A stretch of 64,000 nt of DNA, from contig WGMX01000011.1 in NCBI GenBank assembly GCA_016124855.1, forward strand, positions 1-64,000. The letters run 5' to 3'. The position numbers and the translations under genes were made by a program. Of the stretch, positions 50,445 to 58,575 are shown piece after piece. The notes beneath the pieces were generated by a model. That model had not been told where the DNA came from and did no database searches. It saw only the letters and a list, made by a program, of their open reading frames with translations. This stretch comes from Anaerolineaceae bacterium (lineage in GTDB: Bacteria; Chloroflexota; Anaerolineae; Aggregatilineales; Phototrophicaceae). The first letter of the stretch is position 1; the number at the start of each line of letters is the position of its first letter.

Positions 50445-50750
50445 ATGGTCACTATTCAATTGTCAGCGATTGTTGATAAAAATGGTCAATTAACAGTCAA
50501 AGTCCCCGATAGTATTCCTCCCGGGCCAATCAATATCATTATTCAATCACCGGAATCTTCTGTTTCGGCTAACCATGCGCGTGAGGCTGCTCGTGCAAAA
50601 TTGGCTGCCGCTGGACTCCTCAGTTCGCCTTATCGACTGCCACCGAATACCCGTATTCCAACTGATGCTGAAGTTGAGGCCGCTGGTACGCTGCCTTCGG
50701 GCGCGCGTCCATCAGAAGACCTGATCAACGAAGATCGAAATGAAGCATGA
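50445..50750 (+). CDS. Antitoxin of a VapBC-type pair
   Basis: A 101-residue protein, with a beta-rich N-terminus (SAIVDKNGQLTVKVPDSIPPG) as in AbrB-like or related antitoxins and an acidic, helical C-terminus that would bind the toxin. It overlaps the downstream PIN gene by four bases (ATGA). The exact antitoxin family is uncertain. Confidence 0.8.
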   Translation: MVTIQLSAIVDKNGQLTVKVPDSIPPGPINIIIQSPESSVSANHAREAARAKLAAAGLLSSPYRLPPNTRIPTDAEVEAAGTLPSGARPSEDLINEDRNEA

Positions 50751-51199
50751 GCAGTTACTACCTTGATACCAGTGCGCTTATCAAACGGTACATCACTGAA
50801 ATAGGTTCGGCGTGGATTAAAAACCTTCTTGATGTGTCTGCTGGACACGTCATTGTCGTGAGCGATTTAACGGCGGTCGAAGTATTCTCTACACTCGCTC
50901 GTCGAAGGCGAGAGGGAACAATAGCGCCAGCAGATACGCTCATTTTACAGACCCGATTTTTAGCAGACTTTGGGCAAGAATACCTCTCCATCTCATTAGA
51001 AAACCCTGTACTGAATCGCGCTCGTGATTTGCTCAACCGGTATCCTCTGCGTTCTTTAGATGCTATTCAACTCGCAAGTTCGCTTGAAGCAGCTATCACG
51101 CTTGGCGAACCGATGACCTTTATCAGCGCAGATAAAAATCTTTTGAACGCGGCTGTTGGTGAAGGTTTCAGCGTAGACGATCCCAATAATCATCCTTAA
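50747..51199 (+). CDS. PIN domain toxin (VapC-type)
   Basis: A 150-residue PIN-domain ribonuclease: YYLDTSALIKRYITE at the start with the first Asp, LTAVEVFSTLARR with the conserved Glu, and RSLDAIQLASSLEA with further acidic residues. VapC toxins cleave tRNA or rRNA. The pair, with its direct-repeat flanks, appears to be a transferable module. Confidence 0.9.
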   Translation: MSSYYLDTSALIKRYITEIGSAWIKNLLDVSAGHVIVVSDLTAVEVFSTLARRRREGTIAPADTLILQTRFLADFGQEYLSISLENPVLNRARDLLNRYPLRSLDAIQLASSLEAAITLGEPMTFISADKNLLNAAVGEGFSVDDPNNHP

Positions 51200-51201
51200 A
51201 T

Positions 51202-51239
51202 AAGCCATCAACGTCGATGGCGGCGAAAGTATGCTTTAA
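51202..51239 (+). repeat. Direct repeat, copy 2 (rebuilt SDR gene end)
   Basis: Encodes the same KAINVDGGESML and stop as the SDR gene, with three synonymous differences from copy 1. It lies 2 bases after the toxin stop and is not attached to a gene. Confidence 0.88.
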
Positions 51240-51389
51240 CCCTCATTTAAGTGGCAATTTTATAGCAATTTCGTCATATAAAGCGTGGTTTTATGGCGAA
51301 AATTGTGACGATTCGGCGGATTGCTCGGCTGGATTTGCGACAATCGCCTGTTGGTATGTCCGTCGCCAAGATTGCTATTCCCTTACCGG

Positions 51390-54300
51390 TCAGCTTGATC
51401 CCGCCCGTTGCAGATTGAGCGCCAACAGCCGCCGCAAGAGTTCTTCGTCACCTTCAGCCGTTCGCAGCTTGCCATTCAGATCATCCCAACCGTAAGCCGC
51501 CAGCACCGCCGCATCCAATGCATCATGCAGTTGGGCGAGGCGCGGCGCAAAGTCCCGCGCGGGCTTGACCAACTTTTCGCCGTTGGGTTTGCCTGCCCGA
51601 TGGGCAACGACTGCGTTATACAAATGGGTCAGTGTTCGTTCTTTGAGCGCCTTGTTATCCGCGCCCAAAGCGATCAAATCCGGTGGATTCAACCACGCCT
51701 CGCGTTCCTCATGCAACTGCTTGGCAGCCGCACTAATCGCTGCATGTTGAGGGCTGGCAATGTCCTCTTTCCCCGGCGACCACGGGAAGGGGAAGGTTTC
51801 AAAGGTAACAGTAGAGGTGTAACGAGGACGATCTTCAAGGGTAGAGCCTTTACCTAATGACCATAGTTCATGAATATATGAATGAAGTACACCAAAGAAG
51901 TAATCATCCTCACGAGCGATTACATGAAGTGTATGATCAGGAACAATATTTTTATCAAGCCACACAAATATTCGATGTTTAGCAACTTCCGGTGTCGCAA
52001 CATAACGCCCTAAATTTTTAATCGCAGCTCGCATTGCAGGACGTGGCCTAGCGTGTAACCACCAATTATTTCTTAAAGTCTCTACAGTGTTCTTTTCTCG
52101 AACTGGCTTGACATGAGTTCGTATGTAAGCGAATGGTAATTTGTATTCTCTAGCCTCTTGCTCTGTCCTTTCGACAAAATCAATTAGCCATCCATCTTTG
52201 GATCTGTCGGTAATGTCTTTTCCATTTATGCGAGGCTTCACGACTCTATCATTTGATTTGACAGTCAACATCTTTAACGCAGTTTTAGTATCTATATCAA
52301 ACGGCCCAGATTTCATTACACCAAGAAAACACAATCCTTCATTTTCATTCAGGGCTGTCGCTTTGTTCACATCTGAGTTGGTAGTTAAATCACTGTTGAT
52401 GTGTTGGACTTCATTACCATCTAACTGTCGTTGTTTTTCTTCACCGTTATCAAAACCAACTATCGAAATGCGTACTGACGCTCCGCTAAGCACCCAATCA
52501 CGATCACTCCAAGCCATAAAAATATCGCCTGAATTTTTAATTTGTTGGAGTACTTTATTGCTTGCACCATCCCGAATAGAGTTGGTCGAAAGCAAACCCG
52601 CCCGTTTAGCTTTATTGTTTTCAATTTGAGCGCGGGCTTTTTCATGCCAATAGGTGACCAAATCCGCACCGCCGGGGACACGCCCTTCGTACAGTTTGCG
52701 TAAATCGCCCACATATTGTTTGCCCATTTCGCCACGCATCCGCTTATCGCCCAAGAACGGTGGGTTGCCGATGATGACATCCACTTCAGGCCAGTCGGGT
52801 TCGTAGGGGCGTAATTCAACCTCACCCTCCGCCTCCCTCTCCGTGTACAGAGAGGGGGAGTCGGAAGCGTGTATTAGTTCTCCCTCTCTGCTTGCGGAGA
52901 GGGGGTTAGGGGGTGAGGTTCTTATGTCTGACGTGGAGTTGGCGGGTGAGGTTCTGGATGGTTGAGCCAGTACATTCCTCAGCATAGATAGCACGGCCTC
53001 CGGCCTATTCAACACATCCTCGTTCTGCACCCGTACAACCCGCATCCCCTGACTTTCAAGAAATGCAGTTCGTAGGGCATCCTCTTCTTGTGTGTACTGG
53101 TGAATATCCCCATCCACTTCGACAATCAGATTGGCCTCAGCACAGTAGAAATCCGCAATAAACCGATCAATCGTGTGCTGGCGGCGGAATTTCAAGTTCT
53201 CAAATTGGCGATTTCGCAGCAGTTCCCACAATGCATCTTCGGCAGGTGTAGCCTCATGTCGCATCTGCCGCGCCAACGGTTTCAACTTGTCCCATAATGC
53301 AGTCGGCGTGAGCCATCTCCGCTCCTTATCCGCCCAATTCAGAACCTCACCCTCCGCCTCCCTCTCCGTGTACAGAGAGGGAGAGTCAGAAGCGTGCATT
53401 GGTTCCCCCTCTCTGCTTGCGGAGAGGGGGTTAGGGGGTGAGGTTCTTGGAGTTCTCCTATACCGCATAATCGCATCATCACACACAATGCGGTCGGGTT
53501 CGTCGGGGCTGTTTTTGTCCTTCAAAATCGGGTGCGGTAGCTGGCGCGGGTGGGGCTGCTTGCGAGCATTATAAGTGTGCAGCACGCCGCCCTCATCTTC
53601 GTAGCGCCATTGCAGGTAGCCAATCCACACCACGACTTTGGCGAGGTTCGCCGCGAATTCGTCTTTCTCAATGCCGTACAACTGGCGCGGCGTGACAACA
53701 TCACGGAAGGGCAGCGCCAGCGGTTCAAAGAATTTACGGACACGCCCTTCCAAATCCTTGAGCGCTCGTAAGCTCATGTAGAGGAAGTTGCCACTGCCGC
53801 AGGCCGGATCAAGCACACGGAGGTTTTCCAAACGCATCATCATCCGGTTATGCAGCGCCAATAGCTGATCGTAGGCTTTCTGTTTGGGGTTGGGGGCATC
53901 ACTGGTTAGATAGGTCTGCAAAAGCGGTTCCGCCTCGGCGCGGATGGCATCCCATTCACGGTAAAGCGGCTGCATCAACACTGGATCAACCACCAAACGG
54001 ATGTCTGATTCGCCAGTATAATGCGCCCCTAACTGCGCCCGTTTGCTCACATCCAACGCGCCTTCAAACAGTGTGCCAAAGATAGTCGGGTTGACGAAGC
54101 GCCAATCGGCCTCGCTGACTTCGCCCAGCAGGTTAATACCGCCGACGATCTGGGTCAGGTCGAGAACTTCATAGGCATCACCCGCACCTTCATGGGACTC
54201 GTGGAAAATACCACCGTTAAAATAGGGTACAGGCTTCATCACAAAATCTGGATACTGCCCATCCATCGCTGCGAATAAGCGTTCCGTTTCTCTCACAAAG

Positions 54301-55031
54301 GCTTCTGGTACACTCTGTGCGCCATCCACTAAGTAGCGGAATGCCGGTTGGTCGAAAGGCGTAGGCATCAGCCCAACATCTTCGGCAAAGAGCGCAAAAA
54401 CCAATTTGGTGAGGAAACGGGCTACCCGCATGGCTTCCCATTTGTGTCCTTGTGCGTCAACGTGGTTACGCATCAAATCAGCTAGATGTGCGAATTTTTC
54501 AGCGAGTTTCAGCGTGATTTGTTCGCGACGTTCCAGTTCGCTCTGGCGCAGCGCGAGGAATTGCTCAGGACTTTCCAGCAGCCACAGGATAAAGCGCTGG
54601 TATTCAGGGCGTAGTAAATCGTCGTTGTGGAAGATGAAGGGCAAACCGCTGGTGTTCGGCCATTGCGGATAAATACGGTATTCCAGAAAGTCACACACCA
54701 CCAAAAGCGGTGGATTATCCAAATCGCCTTTGTAGGCCAATAATTGGGCGTAAGCCTCGTCCAAATCGCGGTGCTTGCCTTTGTATTCCCACGCGAATTT
54801 GCCCTTGTACCACACATCAGCACGACCTTTGCCACCAGTTGCTTTGGTTACTTGCTCCTCAAAGGTGAAGAATTTACCTTCGGGATCAAGCTGAGTCGGC
54901 GTTTTATAGCCGACCATTTCACAGAGTTCGTTGAAATGGCTCTGTGCAGCTTGTTGTTCGCGCAGTTGGCTTTGCGCCCAACGCGTTACAAAATCGCGGG
55001 GGGTAATCATCGGCTGGTTTGTCCTTGCCAT
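51390..55031 (-). CDS. MmeI-like type II restriction-methylation enzyme with inserted DUF559 domain
   Basis: A 1213-residue fusion of nuclease, methyltransferase and target recognition regions. The N-terminal PD-(D/E)xK motif has D72, E82 and K84 with the spacing known from MmeI (ADVWYKGKFAWEYKGK). Methyltransferase motif I is VLDPACGSGNFLYMS at about 407-420 and motif IV NPPF at about 756-759, marking an N6-adenine enzyme. Between them, residues 528-738 form an insertion: a translated repeat (about 528-563), a complete DUF559 domain (about 572-690; FIADFYCAEANLIVEVDGDIH) and another translated repeat (about 704-738). The TRD follows. Both repeats are in frame, so a single product is possible. 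No separate partner genes. Confidence 0.88.
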   Translation of the reverse strand: MARTNQPMITPRDFVTRWAQSQLREQQAAQSHFNELCEMVGYKTPTQLDPEGKFFTFEEQVTKATGGKGRADVWYKGKFAWEYKGKHRDLDEAYAQLLAYKGDLDNPPLLVVCDFLEYRIYPQWPNTSGLPFIFHNDDLLRPEYQRFILWLLESPEQFLALRQSELERREQITLKLAEKFAHLADLMRNHVDAQGHKWEAMRVARFLTKLVFALFAEDVGLMPTPFDQPAFRYLVDGAQSVPEAFVRETERLFAAMDGQYPDFVMKPVPYFNGGIFHESHEGAGDAYEVLDLTQIVGGINLLGEVSEADWRFVNPTIFGTLFEGALDVSKRAQLGAHYTGESDIRLVVDPVLMQPLYREWDAIRAEAEPLLQTYLTSDAPNPKQKAYDQLLALHNRMMMRLENLRVLDPACGSGNFLYMSLRALKDLEGRVRKFFEPLALPFRDVVTPRQLYGIEKDEFAANLAKVVVWIGYLQWRYEDEGGVLHTYNARKQPHPRQLPHPILKDKNSPDEPDRIVCDDAIMRYRRTPRTSPPNPLSASREGEPMHASDSPSLYTEREAEGEVLNWADKERRWLTPTALWDKLKPLARQMRHEATPAEDALWELLRNRQFENLKFRRQHTIDRFIADFYCAEANLIVEVDGDIHQYTQEEDALRTAFLESQGMRVVRVQNEDVLNRPEAVLSMLRNVLAQPSRTSPANSTSDIRTSPPNPLSASREGELIHASDSPSLYTEREAEGEVELRPYEPDWPEVDVIIGNPPFLGDKRMRGEMGKQYVGDLRKLYEGRVPGGADLVTYWHEKARAQIENNKAKRAGLLSTNSIRDGASNKVLQQIKNSGDIFMAWSDRDWVLSGASVRISIVGFDNGEEKQRQLDGNEVQHINSDLTTNSDVNKATALNENEGLCFLGVMKSGPFDIDTKTALKMLTVKSNDRVVKPRINGKDITDRSKDGWLIDFVERTEQEAREYKLPFAYIRTHVKPVREKNTVETLRNNWWLHARPRPAMRAAIKNLGRYVATPEVAKHRIFVWLDKNIVPDHTLHVIAREDDYFFGVLHSYIHELWSLGKGSTLEDRPRYTSTVTFETFPFPWSPGKEDIASPQHAAISAAAKQLHEEREAWLNPPDLIALGADNKALKERTLTHLYNAVVAHRAGKPNGEKLVKPARDFAPRLAQLHDALDAAVLAAYGWDDLNGKLRTAEGDEELLRRLLALNLQRAGSS
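52818..52923. repeat. 106-bp palindromic repeat, copy A (REPIN-like)
   Basis: The element begins AACCTCACC and ends GGTGAGGTTCTT, so its ends are inverted. Inside are two hairpins, CCCTCTCCGTGTACAGAGAGGG and CCCTCTCTGCTTGCGGAGAGGG. It is translated in frame in the restriction enzyme. Copy B at 53343-53448 has the same length and differs at about 6 positions. Confidence 0.85.
52924..53342 (-). other. Inserted DUF559 endonuclease domain
   Basis: This segment encodes a complete Vsr-like DUF559 domain (LWDKLKPLARQMRHEATPAEDALWELLRNRQF, FRRQHTIDRFIADFYC, VDGDIHQYTQEED), part of the large enzyme frame. Stand-alone DUF559 proteins are of the same length and start near MRHEATPAE. The PD-(D/E)xK residues (Asp in IADFY, Glu and Asp in VEVDG) are intact, so a nuclease activity is plausible. 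It is bounded on both sides by the 106-bp repeats. Confidence 0.8.
53343..53448. repeat. 106-bp palindromic repeat, copy B (REPIN-like)
   Basis: Same orientation and length as copy A. Ends are AACCTCACC and GGTGAGGTTCTT, with the two nested hairpins. Translated in frame it gives SPPNPLSASREGE and ASDSPSLYTEREAEGEV. Confidence 0.85.
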
Positions 55032-55493
55032 TATCGGCGAATCAACACTTCCCTTAAAATCTTATGGCTTGGCTCCCCTCTCTGTACACGGAGAGGGGTT
55101 GGGGGTGAGGTTCTTAATTCGCCACAAAAATCTCTTCGCTGCTGAACCTATCGACATTTTAACAGAATCGTATCCGCAAGCATAACAAGTAGTGTGATAA
55201 GAACAAAAATTCTACCACAAATTTTCACTTTTGATCGTTCGAACTCCGTTTCAACTTCCAAACGTTGTCTTCATAAATGGCCTCAAAACGGCCACTTTTT
55301 ACCTGCTCCACCTGCAAAGCAGGTCTTTTTCAATTTTGCTCCCTCAATCTTGGTGTTCTTAGTGCCTTTGTGGTTCAATTGTGATTGAATTTCCACCGTT
55401 TTCCCTCCCGTACTTCTAGGTTACTTTTGGTTTAGGCCGCATCACTGTATAATTCGGTTATGTCCTAAACTGAACTTTGCAAAGGCCAACCGT
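55032..55493. other. Gene-free region with a half repeat
   Basis: 462 bases without a gene. A half copy of the REPIN-like family (CCCCTCTCTGTACACGGAGA..GGGGTGAGGTTCTT) lies at 55074-55115 beside the restriction enzyme start. A dispersed TTCTTAGTGCCTTTGTGG phrase is near 55357. Otherwise nothing recognised. Confidence 0.5.
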
Positions 55494-57206
55494 ATGCCAC
55501 GGTATAAATTCTTGAGTATTGTTGTCATGGTTGTACTGGCTTTGACCGGTGTTGTCCAAGCCCAACAGATCACTAATATCACCGCCTTCGTCTTGGATGT
55601 CCGTGCTGATCTGGAAACAGTCGCCACCGAAGCCCTCGGTGGAAGTACTCGCCCCGAAAGCTGGACGTTTGACATCAACAACACCAGCTCACCGACCTAT
55701 GTCGCGGATTTGTGGTACGACAATGAACTGCTGGCAACCGCCGTTTTCGGTAACGAACGTCCCGACGGTTGGATTGGTGCTCCTGTCACCAAAGACATCA
55801 ACATTGTCGCCCGTAACATCCGTCACGATCTGGAATTGATTGCCGATAAGGTCTACGGGTTAAACAACCGCCCCGAAAACTGGAAAGGCAGCATTTCACT
55901 TTTCAAATGTGACCGTACCATCATGAACACGGTTGAAGTTTTGCGGACAACGTTCAACGTCAAGCTGCAAACGGCTAATGATGCGGTCAATTACTGCCAG
56001 CAGGTTGCCGGTGAAAATCAAGAACAGGTGCTCAAACAGATTTACAGCACACCCGAAGTTGAACAAGCCCTGCCGGATAAACTGCTGGCTGCCCGTGGTG
56101 ATCTTGAACGCTTGGCTGATGAAGAACTCGGCTTGAACACCCGTCCCGCTGGTTGGATCGGCAACAAGGACAAAGGCTCAGCGACTTTGCTCAGCGACAA
56201 CTTCCTTGATCTGGAAAATCTCGCCAACGAAAAGTTGGGTATCGGTCAACGTCCTGTCGGTTGGCTTGGTACACCGCCTGCCGTTGCCGTTTATGGCTAT
56301 CAATACTTGCGCTTTAATCTGGAACTGCTGGCTAATGCCGTTGGTCGTACCCCCCGTCCTCGTGGATGGCAAGGTATTGACCAGACCGAATCCTGTGCCC
56401 CGCAGCTTCAAAATCTGGTAGCTCTGGCTCAACGGGCTTACGGTTTCTCGACCGATACTGTGCCGCCCGGTAATTTCTGCCAGCAGCTCGATATCACGGT
56501 CAATAACACCATCGAAAATCCGCCGCCGCCTGATACAACCGAAGCCAGTGATAAATATGTGTTTGAAGGCAAGTACGCCTTCACTTATCTGGATGTCAAG
56601 GCCACTCAATACATGGGTATCATGCCCGGTGGCACCAAGTTCAAGGCATGGTATCGGAATTTTGGCGACTCGACCATGATGTTCGTCAGTGGTCAAGATT
56701 TTGCCGTCTTTGTTGACCGCCGTTGGACCAGTATGCCGCAAGATGTCTTTGAAAAACTGCCAACTCTGGAAGGTGTTAAACCACTGACCTTCTGTGATGC
56801 TGGTTGGTGTAATGGCCCCGGCCCAACCCCGACTCCGACTGGTGGTGGTGCTCTCCAAGCCTTGCTCAATCAAGGTACACCGCCCGCACCGCCGGACATC
56901 AACCAAGTTCAGAACCAGAAGACTCAGGTGTCGTGGAATAACATCCGTGTGACTTACCTGCAAGATAACTCCGCTGCTCGTACCGCACAGGTCACGCTGG
57001 AAATCTGCGCCGAAACCACCCAGACCGACTGCGAACCTGTGACCCGCGTTTATGACAACGCCACCGGCACAGCCAAGCCTGTTATCTCGACACAAAACGG
57101 GTTGAACGTGTATGAGTTCGGTTATGGTTATACCAATAACCTGCTCATTGAAGGTGAAACACGTTTCTCACCCGATGTTTGGATTAGCGATCCAACCATT
57201 CGCTAA
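55494..57206 (+). CDS. Secreted protein with six to seven LxRPxGWxG repeats
   Basis: A 570-residue exported protein. A signal peptide (MPRYKFLSIVVMVVLALTGVVQAQ) is followed by a series of ~55-residue repeats with the core DLExLAxExLGxxxRPxGWxG: about residues 35-57, 75-90, 105-125, 200-222, 240-260 and 280-302, plus a weaker one near 310-330. The C-terminal half (about 355-570) is beta-rich with a Pro/Thr linker and resembles a lectin or adhesion domain. The repeat family is unknown to me. Ends at a good terminator. Confidence 0.8.
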   Translation: MPRYKFLSIVVMVVLALTGVVQAQQITNITAFVLDVRADLETVATEALGGSTRPESWTFDINNTSSPTYVADLWYDNELLATAVFGNERPDGWIGAPVTKDINIVARNIRHDLELIADKVYGLNNRPENWKGSISLFKCDRTIMNTVEVLRTTFNVKLQTANDAVNYCQQVAGENQEQVLKQIYSTPEVEQALPDKLLAARGDLERLADEELGLNTRPAGWIGNKDKGSATLLSDNFLDLENLANEKLGIGQRPVGWLGTPPAVAVYGYQYLRFNLELLANAVGRTPRPRGWQGIDQTESCAPQLQNLVALAQRAYGFSTDTVPPGNFCQQLDITVNNTIENPPPPDTTEASDKYVFEGKYAFTYLDVKATQYMGIMPGGTKFKAWYRNFGDSTMMFVSGQDFAVFVDRRWTSMPQDVFEKLPTLEGVKPLTFCDAGWCNGPGPTPTPTGGGALQALLNQGTPPAPPDINQVQNQKTQVSWNNIRVTYLQDNSAARTAQVTLEICAETTQTDCEPVTRVYDNATGTAKPVISTQNGLNVYEFGYGYTNNLLIEGETRFSPDVWISDPTIR

Positions 57207-57230
57207 CTCAACACATCATCGCTAACAGCC

Positions 57231-57270
57231 AAAAAGCCATCCGGTACAGGATACATGGATGGCTTTTTAT
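57231..57270 (+). terminator. Rho-independent terminator
   Basis: AAAAAGCCATCC (57231-57242) and GGATGGCTTTTT (57257-57268) form a 12-bp stem with a 14-base loop, followed by ATTT. It ends the repeat-protein gene. Confidence 0.9.
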
Positions 57271-57332
57271 TTACCGGCATATTTAGCAAAGGATGTCATG
57301 AAGTAGGGCATAACTCAGGCCGCATCCCAACA

Positions 57333-57364
57333 AAAAAGACCATCTGTTTCCAGATAGTCTTTTC
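57333..57364 (-). terminator. Bidirectional terminator of the lipoprotein gene
   Basis: AAAAGACCATCTG and CAGATAGTCTTTT form a 13-bp stem with one mismatch. On the minus strand it is followed by TTTTTTG, about 85 bases after the stop of the leftward lipoprotein gene. Confidence 0.75.
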
Positions 57365-57449
57365 ATGATGATGATTGTTTGTAAGTAGGGAAACCTTAGA
57401 CATTTCCCTACACGTTCACAAGCGGTCAATCCCGCCGATTAAGTCTGTT

Positions 57450-58259
57450 TTAGCAGGGCTTAACCGTTGGCGTCATGGTCGGTGTTGTGGTTGCCGTCGT
57501 GGTCAAATCCAAGGTTGGAGTCACAGTTGGTGTCGCAGTCGCCGTTGCTGTCACCGACACATCAATCGTTGGTGTAACAGTTGGTGTTGCGGTTGGTGTA
57601 GACGTTGGGCAAGCCTCAGTGGCTTCAGCCGTCATTTCTATGGGCATTTCAGTCATTTCAGCAGTAGCCTCAGCCGTCATTTCCATGGGCATTTCAGTCA
57701 TTTCGGCGGTCGCCTCAGCCGTCATTTCCATCGGCATTTCAGTCATTTCAGCAGTGGCCTCGGCTGTCATTTCCATCGGCATTTCAGTCATTTCAGCAGT
57801 GGCTTCAGCCGTCATTTCCATGGGCATTTCAGTCATTTCGGCAGTGGCCTCAGCCGTCATTTCCATGGGCATTTCAGTCATTTCGGCAGTGGCTTCAGCC
57901 GTCATTTCCATCGGCATCTCGGTCATTTCAGCAGTGGCTTCGGCTGTTACTTCCATGGGCATCTCGGTCATTTCGGCAGTGGCCTCAGCCGTCATTTCCA
58001 TCGTGGCCGCTTCACTCACTATTTCGGTGGCTTCGGCGGTCATTTCGGCAGTTGCGGCTTCAGTGGCTTCGGCAGTCATTTCGGCGGTGGCCGCTTCGGT
58101 GGCTTCAGGGGCTGCAACCGTTGCGGCTTCGGTGGGTTTAACAGTTGCAGGAGCAATAGTGGGTGTCGCAGTAGCCGACGGACTACATCCCATCAAAGCA
58201 ATGACCGCCAAACATGCTGCAATAATGAATATAATTTTTGACGACTTCGTGCGAACCAT
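57450..58259 (-). CDS. Lipoprotein with Met-rich 15-residue repeats
   Basis: A 269-residue lipoprotein: signal peptide and lipobox (LAVIALMGC), then a long low-complexity body. The central part repeats a 15-residue unit (TEMPMEMTAEATAEM) about eight times, 45 bp per unit. Before it are EAATAEMTAEAT segments and after it TPTATPTVTPT. The body would be extended and negatively charged. The MxxMxM pattern is like copper(I)-binding Met motifs, but this is only a suggestion. The sequence is open in all three frames on the opposite strand through the repeats; the minus frame is chosen because it has a lipobox and start. Confidence 0.8.
   Translation of the reverse strand: MVRTKSSKIIFIIAACLAVIALMGCSPSATATPTIAPATVKPTEAATVAAPEATEAATAEMTAEATEAATAEMTAEATEIVSEAATMEMTAEATAEMTEMPMEVTAEATAEMTEMPMEMTAEATAEMTEMPMEMTAEATAEMTEMPMEMTAEATAEMTEMPMEMTAEATAEMTEMPMEMTAEATAEMTEMPMEMTAEATAEMTEMPIEMTAEATEACPTSTPTATPTVTPTIDVSVTATATATPTVTPTLDLTTTATTTPTMTPTVKPC
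57612..58003. repeat. 45-bp tandem repeat
   Basis: About eight tandem copies of a 45-base unit containing TCATTTCCATGGGCATTTCA and GTCGCCTCAGCC-like segments, inside the Met-rich lipoprotein gene. Copies differ mostly at synonymous positions. Confidence 0.85.
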
Positions 58260-58575
58260 GATGTCCCTCCAACGGAATTATAGAATTTCAGGCTGCCCTC
58301 ATTTATGAGATGCACGACTGATTATAGGGAAGTCAAGTGCCGATAGCTAAGGTAAACAGGACAATTATTCATGAGAAGTTGTATATAAAACTGACAATTC
58401 TCGCGAGAAGTTTCTGAGTGAAAGATTAATAGCAATGACAGGTCTCCTCGTTTCTGTGGGCTAAATCAAAGCCTGATTTTTGCCAGTGAATCACAAAATG
58501 ACATGCTCAATCGTCTTCTTTTCTAGAAAGCAATTGGGGCGTAATCATCAATGCCCTTTGAAAAGGAGAATCATC
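58260..58575. other. Divergent intergenic region
   Basis: 316 bases between the leftward lipoprotein and the rightward oxidoreductase. It contains the ECF41-like promoter (58490-58515) and AAAGGAG at 58562-58568. A frame starting at 58480 would overlap the promoter and is not used. Confidence 0.5.
58490..58515 (+). promoter_or_regulatory. ECF41/SigJ-like promoter
   Basis: ATCACA (58490-58495), 16 bases, then CGTC (58512-58515). ECF41 sigma factors are known to use a -35 with TGTCACA and a -10 CGTC at this distance. The site is about 60 bases before the oxidoreductase start, and the ECF41-type sigma gene is the next gene. Confidence 0.5.

Noticed and set aside
57375..58308. Long open frames on the plus strand through the Met-rich lipoprotein region
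   Set aside because: They exist because the 45-bp repeat has no stop in several frames. They lack ribosome-binding sites and their composition is the mirror of the repeat; the minus frame has a signal peptide and lipobox.
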